NCBI RefSeq assembly: GCF_024138675.1
Contig: NZ_CP090959.1
Location: forward strand, 3,646,001-3,710,000
Source of the DNA: Simiduia sp. 21SJ11W-1
GTDB taxonomy: Bacteria > Pseudomonadota > Gammaproteobacteria > Pseudomonadales > Cellvibrionaceae
Direction of reading: 5' to 3'
DNA length: 64,000 bases
Positions 54,063 through 63,258 of the stretch are shown here, piece after piece (position 1 is the first letter of the stretch; each line of letters begins with the position of its first letter). A program made the translations under genes and the position numbers. Below the pieces are notes generated by a model, which saw nothing but the letters and a program-made list of their open reading frames with translations, made no database searches and was not told where the DNA came from.

Positions 54063-54968
54063 ATGAGCACAAAAATAACGGATGTCGCATTCATTGGCCT
54101 GGGTAACATGGGCGGCGGCATGGCTGCCAACCTCGCCCAAAAAGGCTTTCGCGTGCGCGCCTTCGATTTAATGCAAGCCCATCTGGATAAAGCCCAAGCC
54201 GATGGCTGCCGGGTATTTACCAGCGCCACTGAGGCCGTGCGCGAATGCGATGCGGTGGTCTCTATGCTGCCCAATGGCGCCATTGTTGAAAGCGTGTACA
54301 TCGATCAAGACGCCCTGTTTGATGTTATGCCCAAAGGCACGCTGGTGATTGATTGCTCAACCGTTGCACCGGAAAACTCGCGCCGCATGGCGAAAGTGGG
54401 CACTGAAAAGGGCATGCGCGTAATTGACGCGCCTGTCTCCGGTGGCGTGGCGGCGGCGGCCGCGGGCACACTGGCATTCATGTGCGGCGGCACAGAGGCA
54501 GATGTTGAAGCCGCGCGCCCGGTACTGGCGGCCATGGGTGCCAACATCTTTCGCGCAGGTGATCACGGCGCAGGCCAGGTAGCCAAAGTGTGCAACAACA
54601 TGCTGCTGGCGATTCACATGGCCGGCACTGCCGAGGCGCTGCAACTGGGTGTAAACAACGGGCTAGACCCGAAAGTGCTGAGCGAGATCATGCTCAAAAG
54701 TTCTGGCTGCAACTGGAGCCTTGAGAAGTACAACCCCTACCCGGGCGTGCAGGAAAATTCAGCCGCCAGCCGCGGCTACACGGGCGGCTTTATGGTGGAC
54801 TTAATGCTGAAAGACTTGGGGCTTGCCATGCAATCGGCCCAGGCCAGCCAGTCTTCCGTGCCCATGGGGGCGGCTGCGCGCAATTTGTTCAGCCTGCACA
54901 AGGGCGGTGGCGAGCAAAATAACGGCGGGCTGGATTTTTCTTCAATCCAGCAGCTGTATCAGCGCTAA
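54063..54968 (+). CDS. mmsB: 3-hydroxyisobutyrate dehydrogenase
   Basis: 301 residues; NAD-dependent oxidation of 3-hydroxyisobutyrate to methylmalonate semialdehyde, the substrate of MmsA. Rossmann start FIGLGNMGGGMAANLAQKGF, the substrate motif DAPVSGGVAAAAAGTLAFMCGG, and the catalytic lysine in GAGQVAKVCNNML. ATG at 54063 has GGAG 7 bases upstream. Last gene of the operon; its end overlaps the end of the GNAT gene by 4 bp on the other strand. Confidence 0.96.
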   Translation: MSTKITDVAFIGLGNMGGGMAANLAQKGFRVRAFDLMQAHLDKAQADGCRVFTSATEAVRECDAVVSMLPNGAIVESVYIDQDALFDVMPKGTLVIDCSTVAPENSRRMAKVGTEKGMRVIDAPVSGGVAAAAAGTLAFMCGGTEADVEAARPVLAAMGANIFRAGDHGAGQVAKVCNNMLLAIHMAGTAEALQLGVNNGLDPKVLSEIMLKSSGCNWSLEKYNPYPGVQENSAASRGYTGGFMVDLMLKDLGLAMQSAQASQSSVPMGAAARNLFSLHKGGGEQNNGGLDFSSIQQLYQR

Positions 54969-55429
54969 GCCAGCAGCCGCTTCATGATCACATCGCAACG
55001 GGCATAGTCGGCGTGGCGACACCCTTGCTGGCGCACAAAATTGTATTTTTCATACAGTGCCAGTGCGGTGGTTAACTTCGAGCTGGTTAGCAGGTCAATG
55101 TGGGCTGCGCCCTGGCGTGTGGCAAGGCCAATGGCAGCCTCCATTAGCCGGTGGCTCAGGCCTTGGCCCTGTGCCTTTGGCGCCACCGCCATTTTGGCCA
55201 GTTCAAAACTCTGGGCACCGTTTTTCAGCAGTGCACAACAGCCTTGCACGTTTCCTTCAACAGCCAGCGTTAAAATAAAGCCCCCCTGCTCTACTATTAC
55301 TGCCGGGCGATCTAGCACCTTGGCATCTGAGGGCTCCACCTCAAAATAGGCTTCAATCCAGGCGCGATTCAATGCCGCAAAGGCGGGAAAGTCTGCAGAT
55401 TCATTTACTCGAATATCCAACGCGCGCAC
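54965..55429 (-). CDS. GNAT-family N-acetyltransferase
   Basis: About 154 residues with the acetyl-CoA pattern AVAPKAQGQGLSHRLMEAAIGLA and a C-terminal strand ALYEKYNFVRQQG. GTG at 55429 with GGAGG 5 bases before it is preferred over a TTG at 55450. Substrate unknown. Convergent with mmsB. Confidence 0.85.
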   Translation of the reverse strand: MRALDIRVNESADFPAFAALNRAWIEAYFEVEPSDAKVLDRPAVIVEQGGFILTLAVEGNVQGCCALLKNGAQSFELAKMAVAPKAQGQGLSHRLMEAAIGLATRQGAAHIDLLTSSKLTTALALYEKYNFVRQQGCRHADYARCDVIMKRLLA

Positions 55430-55555
55430 CTGCCCCTCCAATATAACCAAAAGCTAAATTTATACGCATATTTTGCGCAATAGGCTATAAAAACTCACAA
55501 CGGGCAGCTGCGCGCCCATGGCCTATACTCAAGGGAAATCACAAATGACTGACTC

Positions 55556-58500
55556 ATGACGGCAACGCCAGCATCATCACACAGCTTGACGGACGCCCAG
55601 CGGATCGAACAGCTGGAGGCTCGCCTGTGCGAGTTGGAATCTGCCAGCCGCACGCAGCAGGCGCTGCTGGACATTGCAGACCTCGCCTTCAAGGCAGGCA
55701 GCCTGCAACACCTGTTTGCCAGTAGCCACGCCATCATCCATCAGTTCATGTATGCCCGCAATTTCTACATTGCCCTGGAGCACAAAGACCGCAACACCAT
55801 CAGCTTTCCCTACTATGTAGACACCCAAGACCCATCCACCAGCGATGACATTGGCGAAATCCCCATAGAAGAAATGAATAGCAGCCTCACGGCCTATCTC
55901 ATGCGCAAAGATGCCACGGTATTTCTGCAAACCGAGGCCGAATTCGAACAGCTGCTAACAAAAGAGGGCTTGGCCTTGGTGGGCACCAAGCCCAAGTGCC
56001 TGATTGGCGTGCCCATCCGGCGCACCGGCGGCCAGCAGGGCGCAATAGTCGTGCAAAGCTATAAAGAAGACGCACTGTTTTCCCTGGCCGACCGCGACAT
56101 GCTGTCATTTCTTGCAGAGCACATCGCCACCGCCTTTGATCGTTTTGAACAGCGCGAGCTACTGGAATTTGAAGTCAGCGAACGCACGCGCAGCCTGCAA
56201 CAAAAAAACCTGGAGCTTGAACAAACCCTGCGCGAGCGCGAGGCAGATAAACGCCTGCAATCGGCGCTCTACAAGGTAGCCCAACTGGCACACGGCGAAG
56301 ACGATGTAAAAAGTATTTTCCCCAAGCTGCACGCCATACTGCGCAAGCTCTTTTACGCCAAAAACTTCTACGTCGCACTCTTGAATGAACAGGGCGATGG
56401 CCTGGAGTTCCCCTACTTCTCAGACACCATCGATATCAGCACCGGGCCCCGCAAACTGGGCCATGGGGTTACGGAATTTATTCTGCACGCAGAAACTCCG
56501 CGGTTGATTCAAAAGGGTGAACTGCAACAACTGATTGCCTTAGGTGAACTAGACCCGGAAGGCACCCAGGCAGAAAGCTGGATAGGGGCCCCCATATTGG
56601 TAGGTGGCCAGGCCTTCGGCGTGATTGCAGCGCAAAGTTATGAGGCCGACATTGTATTTAACGAACGCGATCTTGAGTTGTTGAGCTTCGTGGCCGATCA
56701 ACTGGCGGAAATGCTTAAACGGCAGCAAGATTCAGACGCCCTGCTGCTGGCCAACATCACCCTTGAAGCCCGGGTAGAGCAGCGTACCTGGGAGCTTTCA
56801 CAAACAAACACCAGGCTCGAAAGCGAAATAGAAGAACGAAAACGTGCAGAAGAGCTGCAAAAAACCCTGTTCACCATTGATGAGCTAACCCACCGCATTG
56901 ATGACCTCAGCGACTTCTATGCCGAGGTACACCGCTTGGTGGGCAACTTCATCCATGCAGATCACTTTTTCATTGCCGAATACGACAACGCCAATGGCAA
57001 GCTCTACTTCCCTTATTACGTAGACGAAACCCAAGAGCTTAAGGATTTTACCGAGTCTAGCGAATCAGACCCGGTACCCCACATGCCCTTTGAGTTGATA
57101 CGCCAAACCATGACCGCCTATGTGATACGCACAGGCATGCCGCTGCTGGCAGACGACGCCACACGCAGACGCTTGGAAGATGCAGGGGAAATTGGCCGGG
57201 TAGGCATAGACCCGGTTGATTGGATGGGTGTGCCGCTGCGCAAAGACAACCAGGTAGCTGGCGTAATTGTGGTACAAACTTACGATGAGGCCCATCGCTT
57301 TGGGTGGATGGAATTTGAGCTGTTGCAGTTTGTGGCGTCTCACATCAGCACGGCATTACATCGTAAGGCCTACCGCGAAGAACTTGAAAACCGTGTAGAG
57401 CAGCGCACCCTGGAGCTTGAGAAAACCAATCAAAAGCTCTACCAGGAAATCTCTGTACGCGAGCGCGCAGAAAATTTGCAAACAGCCCTTTTTCGCATTG
57501 CAGACCTTACCAACACAGCCCAAGACATGCCCACATTTTACGGGCAAATCCATCAGGCCATTGGCAAACTGATGTATGCAAAATATTTTTTTATTGCCCT
57601 GCTCGATCCCGATCAGGACGAAACACTGACCTTCCCTTACTACATTGATATCGAAACCCAACAGCCCGCACCCAGGCCCATGGGCAATCACTTAACCGAG
57701 CACGTCATTAGAACGGGTAAATCCCTCTTACTGACCCCTGAAAACAGCAAAGACATTCAAACCGCCATTAAGATACAAGGTAAAGTACCGGTATCCTGGC
57801 TGGGCGTACCCTTGATTCTAGAGCAGGAAACTCTGGGCGCCTTGGTTGTGCAAACCTACGACACAGCCTTCGTACTCAGCATTAACGAAGAAGAAATTCT
57901 AACCTATGTGTCGCACCACGTAGCCACCGCACTAGATCGCAAGCGCGCCCGCGCCCAACTTGAGCACCGCGTAGAGCAGCGCACCCTGGAGTTGCGCGAA
58001 GCCAACCTGTCACTGGAGCGGCAAATTGATAAGCGCCGCCAAATCGAAAAGCAACTGGAGCACGATGCCTTTCACGATGCCCTCACCCAGCTACCCAATC
58101 GTATGCTGTTTATGGACAGGCTTAACCAGTTGATCGCCAAGGGCGGGCGCGAGACAAGCTTTCGCTATGCGGTGCTGTTTTTGGATTTAGACAGATTTAA
58201 AGTGATTAACGACAGCCTGGGTCACCTGGCGGGGGACAAATTATTACAAAAGGTATCGCAGCGTCTGTGCAAATTGGTGCGCCCACAAGATACGGTGGCG
58301 CGCCTAGGAGGCGATGAGTTTTGTGTACTGCTCGACGACATACAAGGCCTTACCATGGCCGAACAGGTTGCCAAACGCATTTGTGATGATTTAACCCGGC
58401 CTTTTATCATCATGGATAACGAGGTATTTACCTCCACCAGCATCGGCATTGCCTACAGCGGGCTGAAGTATCACGCCGCCGACGACATGCTACGTGATGC

Positions 58501-59359
58501 CGATGCCGCCATGTACCAGGCCAAGATGCTTGGCAAGCGTCAGTATTCCGTATTTGATAAAAGTATGCACGCCAAGGCCATGAATACACTCAAGCTCGAA
58601 ACCGAGCTGCGCAATGCCATACGCGCTGGCGAAATAGACGTGCACTACCAGCCTATTATTCGCCTCTCTGACCGCAGCATTGATGGCTTTGAAGCGCTCG
58701 CACGCTGGCAACACCCAAACCAGGGCATGATACACCCCGGCGACTTTATACCGCTGGCAGAAGAAAGCGGGCTGATTACAGAGCTAGACATGGCCATGTG
58801 CAAGAAGGCCTGCCTGCAGGCGGCGCTTTGGCAACAAAATGGCAAGCGCTTCACCATTAGTGTAAACCTTTCAAGTAAACATTTCTCCCGCAACGACCTG
58901 GTGGAACGCATCGCCAACATTCTGGAAATATCTGCCCTAGACCCAAGCCTGTTGAAACTTGAAATCACAGAAAGCGCGCTGATGGAAAACGTAATCACCG
59001 CGCAAAAGCTGTTACGGGCACTAAAAGACTTAGGTGTTACCCTGGCTATGGATGACTTCGGCACAGGCTACTCGTCATTGAGCTACCTGCATCGTTTTCC
59101 GTTAGACGTACTGAAAGTTGACCGCTGCTTTGTTGATGAGATTGAGATCAAGAAAGAAAACCGCGCCATTGTCGGCACCATTGTCACACTGGCCAACACC
59201 CTGGGCATGACCTCTGTTGCCGAAGGCATAGAGACCCACGCCCAACTCGAAACTGTAGTCGCCCTGGGCTGTGATCTGGGCCAAGGTTATTTGTTTTCCA
59301 AACCTCTATCGCATCAAGATGCCGATCGCATGGTGCGCTCCGCGCTGCTAAAGCAGTAG
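55556..59359 (+). CDS. Quadruple-GAF GGDEF-EAL c-di-GMP enzyme
   Basis: 1267 residues, no membrane helix. Four GAF-like units of about 200 residues (about 30-200, 235-397, 440-605, 640-800), each with FYIAL/FFIA.., P.Y.D and a WxGVPL or related segment and each followed by a helical linker like LE.RVEQRT.EL (about 205, 402, 609, 801). Then an intact GGDEF (RLGGDEF at about 915) and an intact EAL (GFEALARW at 1044, SVNLSS, LEITES, MDDFGTGYSS, LKVDR, EGIETHAQ, GQGYLFSKP). Probably bifunctional or switchable in c-di-GMP turnover. Start ATG at 55556; an AAGGGA is 23 bases upstream. GAF ligands not evident. Confidence 0.95.
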   Translation: MTATPASSHSLTDAQRIEQLEARLCELESASRTQQALLDIADLAFKAGSLQHLFASSHAIIHQFMYARNFYIALEHKDRNTISFPYYVDTQDPSTSDDIGEIPIEEMNSSLTAYLMRKDATVFLQTEAEFEQLLTKEGLALVGTKPKCLIGVPIRRTGGQQGAIVVQSYKEDALFSLADRDMLSFLAEHIATAFDRFEQRELLEFEVSERTRSLQQKNLELEQTLREREADKRLQSALYKVAQLAHGEDDVKSIFPKLHAILRKLFYAKNFYVALLNEQGDGLEFPYFSDTIDISTGPRKLGHGVTEFILHAETPRLIQKGELQQLIALGELDPEGTQAESWIGAPILVGGQAFGVIAAQSYEADIVFNERDLELLSFVADQLAEMLKRQQDSDALLLANITLEARVEQRTWELSQTNTRLESEIEERKRAEELQKTLFTIDELTHRIDDLSDFYAEVHRLVGNFIHADHFFIAEYDNANGKLYFPYYVDETQELKDFTESSESDPVPHMPFELIRQTMTAYVIRTGMPLLADDATRRRLEDAGEIGRVGIDPVDWMGVPLRKDNQVAGVIVVQTYDEAHRFGWMEFELLQFVASHISTALHRKAYREELENRVEQRTLELEKTNQKLYQEISVRERAENLQTALFRIADLTNTAQDMPTFYGQIHQAIGKLMYAKYFFIALLDPDQDETLTFPYYIDIETQQPAPRPMGNHLTEHVIRTGKSLLLTPENSKDIQTAIKIQGKVPVSWLGVPLILEQETLGALVVQTYDTAFVLSINEEEILTYVSHHVATALDRKRARAQLEHRVEQRTLELREANLSLERQIDKRRQIEKQLEHDAFHDALTQLPNRMLFMDRLNQLIAKGGRETSFRYAVLFLDLDRFKVINDSLGHLAGDKLLQKVSQRLCKLVRPQDTVARLGGDEFCVLLDDIQGLTMAEQVAKRICDDLTRPFIIMDNEVFTSTSIGIAYSGLKYHAADDMLRDADAAMYQAKMLGKRQYSVFDKSMHAKAMNTLKLETELRNAIRAGEIDVHYQPIIRLSDRSIDGFEALARWQHPNQGMIHPGDFIPLAEESGLITELDMAMCKKACLQAALWQQNGKRFTISVNLSSKHFSRNDLVERIANILEISALDPSLLKLEITESALMENVITAQKLLRALKDLGVTLAMDDFGTGYSSLSYLHRFPLDVLKVDRCFVDEIEIKKENRAIVGTIVTLANTLGMTSVAEGIETHAQLETVVALGCDLGQGYLFSKPLSHQDADRMVRSALLKQ

Positions 59360-59427
59360 CCCACCGGTTTTAATTGGCTGCAATTACATTGAGTGACAGC
59401 CGCCAGAGTAAAAAAGGGACTGCGTTC

Positions 59428-62424
59428 ATGGATTGCCCGCTGCCACCTGAAATTACACCGAGCACAAAGCTTGCTGCCGCGTGCCGGTACATTGTTGAGC
59501 AGCGCACGGGGCGCATTGAGCTGGATTTCAAATCTGGCGATAGCTTGCACCTTGAGCCTTTGCATCTATTAAGCATTCTGGTATCGCACCCAAACCTCGC
59601 AGAGTGCACCTTAGGCCAGCTATATGCAGAAAATCTGCTAACACAATCTGCAGCCCAATTGCTTGCACAGGCATCCACCAGCAAGGTGTTTTACAGCTGC
59701 GACGCTACAGGCACACTGGTGACAGCAAGCAATCACTTTGCTGCACTATTTGGCAAAACACCCCAGCAGCTGATTGGCCAACATTTTTCAGCGATATTGC
59801 CCGCCACACAAATAGCACAGTTACAGCAATGGCATGCTCAAACCCTGACAGACAACACACCCAACCTACACAGTGTTGAGCTTGCAACTCAATCTGGCAC
59901 CCACAGGGTAATACTCAGCTTGCTGCCGGTGGGCCTTCAAGGCCACGGCCATTTGCTGGGCGTCATACATGAAGTTCCCGAGGAGTTCCAAACCAGCGAA
60001 CAAGATCGGCTGGCTGAGAATGAATTGGAAACCATATTTCAATCGCTGCCCGATCTATTTTTTCGCCTGGCAAGCGACGGCACCATACTGGACTACCGCT
60101 CACAAAACGAAACCGAGCTGTACGCGCCGCCGTCATACTTTTTAGGCAAGCGTATGCAAGATGTGTTGCCCGAAGAGGTAGGCGACTTTTTTATTAAACG
60201 TATGGCTGAGCAGCGCGCTACCGGCAAGCTTGTGTGTTATGAATACGACCTGCCGTTACCCAATGGTATTGCACGTTTTGAAGGCCGCCTGCGGGATTTG
60301 CCCGGCACCGATCAAATGATCGTGATTGTGCGCAATATCACCGAGCAGCATGAGCAACAGCAGGCGCGCAAGCGCGCAGAGCAGCAACTAAAGCTTGCGC
60401 TCGATGCCGCCAAGGAAGGCGTGTGGGACTGGAGCATTACCGAGCACTTATGGTCCGCCAATAGCCGGTTGTTTGACATGCTGGGCTACGATGCGGAAGT
60501 ACCGCCACAGTCACCTGAGGTGTGGAACCAAAAAGTTCACCCAGACGATAGACAACGCCGTGCACTCGCGTATCAAGCGCTGCTGAAAGGTGAAACTGAT
60601 CGGCTGGATGTGGATTTTCGTGCGCGAAATGCCGCGGGCGATTGGCAATGGATCCGCGCGCGCGGGCAGGTAGTGGAGCGCGATGCCACAGGCCGCGCAT
60701 TGCGCGCGGTTGGCACCCACGAAGACATTACCGAGCGCAAGATTCTTGATGAGCGCTTAAAGCTTGCCGCCACCGTATTCGAAAATACCGCAGAAGGCGT
60801 GATCATTGCTACGCCGCGCGGCCATATTATTGAAGTGAACCAGGGCTTTATTGATGTAACCGGCTTTAGCCGCGAAGAGGTAATCGGCCGCCATGTAAGG
60901 CTGTTAAATTCAGGCCGGCAGGCACCAGCCTTTTACCGGACCATTTGGCGCGCCCTACTCAGTGAAGGGAGCTGGAGAGGTGAAGTATGGAACCGTCGCA
61001 AAGACGGCCAGATTATTCCCGAATGGCTCAACATTAATGCAGTTTATGACGACAACCGGCAAATCAGCCATTTTGTTGCAGTATTTTCAGATATCTCGGT
61101 ACTTAAGCGCTCAGAAGAAAAGCTGGACCACATGGCCCATCACGATGCGCTCACGGGGCTACCAAACCGGCTTATGCTGCAAGCACGCTTAAGCCGCGCA
61201 ATCATTCATGCTGGCCGCAATAAAAGTCATCTGGCGCTGCTATTTCTCGATGTAGACAGGTTTAAAAATATTAACGACAGCCTTGGCCACGTAGTGGGTG
61301 ATGATTTACTAAAACAGGTCGCCAAGCGGTTAAAAAGCGCCGTGCGCGCAGAAGATACAGTGGCAAGGCTTGGCGGTGATGAATTTGTCGTCATGTTGGA
61401 GCAGCTAACTACTGCACAAGCAGCCGCCCATGTGGCCGATAAAATACTGCACGCCATCAGGCTGCCCTTCAACTTACAGGGCAAGGAATTCTTTACCACC
61501 ACCAGTATAGGCATCAGTGCATTCCCTGAAGATGGACGCACACCTGCAGAGCTTTTACGCAATGCAGATACCGCCATGTACCAGGTTAAAAACAGGGGCC
61601 GAGACAGCTACAGCTTCTACACGCAGCAGCTTACCCAGCAGGCACAGCGCAAAGCGGAAATGGAATCTGAGTTACACCGCGCTATTCAACACAACGAGCT
61701 GACCCTGCAGTATCAGCCGCAGTTTGATTTACAGCATGAAACCTTGATCGGGCTGGAAGCGCTGGTGCGTTGGTCGCACCCGGTAAAAGGGATGATTGCA
61801 CCGGACCTGTTTGTGCCCCTGGCAGAGGAATCCAGCTTGATTTCAAAGCTTGGCGAATGGGTAACGCTTGAGGCGTGCAGACAAATCAAGCAATGGCGCA
61901 ACAATGGCTTTACCGTGCCCCGTGTTGCGGTGAATGTGTCTGGTGCAGAACTTGCCAGTGGCGGATTGCTCCAGAACTTCACCCACGCATTGCAAAGCTA
62001 TGGATTGTGCGGTGACTGCCTGGAAGCCGAAATTACCGAAAACTTTATGATGCAGGATGTCGATAAAGCCGTGGAGGTGATGCACAGCTTGCGTGAACTG
62101 GCCATTACCATTGCGGTAGATGATTTCGGCACCGGCTATTCATCGCTGGCCTACCTGCAAAAACTGCCAATTCATCGCCTGAAAATTGATCGCGCTTTTG
62201 TGCGCGACATCCCCAATAACGCCAACGACATGGCCATCGCCCAATCGATCATTGCGCTTGGCGAAAGCTTGGGCCTTGAGATACTTGCAGAGGGCATTGA
62301 AACCCGCGAGCAACAGGCATTCCTGCGTGAAAAGGGCTGCCGCTCAGGCCAAGGCTATTTATTTTCCCGCCCGTTAGATCCAAAGGCTGTGGAGTATTGG
62401 CTCACCAAAGGCGACGATATATAG
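59428..62424 (+). CDS. Multi-PAS GGDEF-EAL c-di-GMP enzyme
   Basis: About 998 residues from ATG 59428 (GGGA upstream). Four PAS-like modules: about 85-200 (STSKVFYSCDATGTLVTA), 220-320 (DLFFRLASDGTILDY), a PAS_3-type 325-455 (AKEGVWDWSI, VHPDD, WQWIRARG) and 465-585 (AEGVIIATPRGHIIEVN, WNRRKDGQIIPEW). GGDEF intact (LGGDEF near 647) and EAL intact (GLEALVRW near 775, NVSGAEL, AEITEN, VDDFGTGYSS, LKIDRAF, EGIETREQ, GQGYLFSRP). A second large c-di-GMP enzyme 68 bp after the first, with different sensors. Confidence 0.94.
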   Translation: MDCPLPPEITPSTKLAAACRYIVEQRTGRIELDFKSGDSLHLEPLHLLSILVSHPNLAECTLGQLYAENLLTQSAAQLLAQASTSKVFYSCDATGTLVTASNHFAALFGKTPQQLIGQHFSAILPATQIAQLQQWHAQTLTDNTPNLHSVELATQSGTHRVILSLLPVGLQGHGHLLGVIHEVPEEFQTSEQDRLAENELETIFQSLPDLFFRLASDGTILDYRSQNETELYAPPSYFLGKRMQDVLPEEVGDFFIKRMAEQRATGKLVCYEYDLPLPNGIARFEGRLRDLPGTDQMIVIVRNITEQHEQQQARKRAEQQLKLALDAAKEGVWDWSITEHLWSANSRLFDMLGYDAEVPPQSPEVWNQKVHPDDRQRRALAYQALLKGETDRLDVDFRARNAAGDWQWIRARGQVVERDATGRALRAVGTHEDITERKILDERLKLAATVFENTAEGVIIATPRGHIIEVNQGFIDVTGFSREEVIGRHVRLLNSGRQAPAFYRTIWRALLSEGSWRGEVWNRRKDGQIIPEWLNINAVYDDNRQISHFVAVFSDISVLKRSEEKLDHMAHHDALTGLPNRLMLQARLSRAIIHAGRNKSHLALLFLDVDRFKNINDSLGHVVGDDLLKQVAKRLKSAVRAEDTVARLGGDEFVVMLEQLTTAQAAAHVADKILHAIRLPFNLQGKEFFTTTSIGISAFPEDGRTPAELLRNADTAMYQVKNRGRDSYSFYTQQLTQQAQRKAEMESELHRAIQHNELTLQYQPQFDLQHETLIGLEALVRWSHPVKGMIAPDLFVPLAEESSLISKLGEWVTLEACRQIKQWRNNGFTVPRVAVNVSGAELASGGLLQNFTHALQSYGLCGDCLEAEITENFMMQDVDKAVEVMHSLRELAITIAVDDFGTGYSSLAYLQKLPIHRLKIDRAFVRDIPNNANDMAIAQSIIALGESLGLEILAEGIETREQQAFLREKGCRSGQGYLFSRPLDPKAVEYWLTKGDDI

Positions 62425-62466
62425 CGTGCAGGCAGCGCCTTGGGCGGCGCACAACCCCTCGCTAGA

Positions 62467-63258
62467 TCAGTGCTTGGCCCACTGGTAGATTAATCCGCCA
62501 TCAATGGGGTAGAGCTTTTTTTGCCAGCTGAAGCCCTGGGCTGTAAGCCAGCTTGCCAGCGCAGTGTGTGCCGATGCTTTTTCCGCGGGCACTGGCGTCT
62601 CGGGCAGAACAGCGCACAATGGCGCCTTGATAAAACTTTCATACAAAGGCGACTGCGGCAGCAGCTCTGCATGGCTATGGCTGACTGACAGCTCGCCAAT
62701 GCCCGTTAAGCGCTCACCAATACCCGCCCAAAATTCGGGCTTACCGGGCACTGCAACATAGATGCCTTCCGGAAACAGTGCGCACGACTGCTCTACAAAG
62801 CGCAAGGCAGCATCAAGCAGGCTGGCCTGAACGGCTGCCTGCTCGGTTTCAACTGCTGTATCAATCACGCAAAGTGAGATGCAGCCCTGCCCCAGCAGCG
62901 ATTGATCCAGGGTCAGTAGCTTTTGCGCATGGCACACAGAGAGGCTATCGGAGCGATGCAAAATGTGGCCAATGCTAAAGCTCAAGGCGCAGAACTGGTA
63001 GCCTGCCAGGCTTTGCAATTCAACAAAGCCCGCGAGCTTGCCTGCATGCTCGGCCACTAAAATGATGTTGCCCGCAGACTCACCTTCAGCGTATTGATGT
63101 GAAAGTATCGCCTCGGCAACCTGCTGCTCAGCCGCCCATTCGCGCAGCACATAGCGGCCTATTACCGGTGTGCCACTTACCATTAACTGTTTAATAGCCG
63201 CCAGGTCTTCTGCGGCAACCGGGCGCACGGCCAAAGGCTGGTTATTTTCGTGTTTCAT
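62467..63258 (-). CDS. AstA-like / GNAT-fold acyltransferase subunit
   Basis: 263 residues. The N-terminus (VRPVAAEDLAAIKQLM ... GKLAGFVELQSLAGYQF) resembles the start of arginine N-succinyltransferase, and the gene overlaps the AstA gene by 4 bp (ATGA). In Pseudomonas AstA-type enzymes can have two subunits (AruF/AruG); this shorter, divergent protein may be the second subunit. Only family-level confidence, since the C-terminal part is not recognised. Confidence 0.6.
   Translation of the reverse strand: MKHENNQPLAVRPVAAEDLAAIKQLMVSGTPVIGRYVLREWAAEQQVAEAILSHQYAEGESAGNIILVAEHAGKLAGFVELQSLAGYQFCALSFSIGHILHRSDSLSVCHAQKLLTLDQSLLGQGCISLCVIDTAVETEQAAVQASLLDAALRFVEQSCALFPEGIYVAVPGKPEFWAGIGERLTGIGELSVSHSHAELLPQSPLYESFIKAPLCAVLPETPVPAEKASAHTALASWLTAQGFSWQKKLYPIDGGLIYQWAKH

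Noticed and set aside
55458-55486. TAAATTTA...GCGCAATA resembling a sigma-28 promoter
   Set aside because: Spacer is 12 not 11 bases and the -10 part is poor; not reported as a promoter.
62425-62466. GC-rich stem GCGCC/GGCGC between convergent genes
   Set aside because: Short 5-bp stem without T-run; possible but not supported enough.
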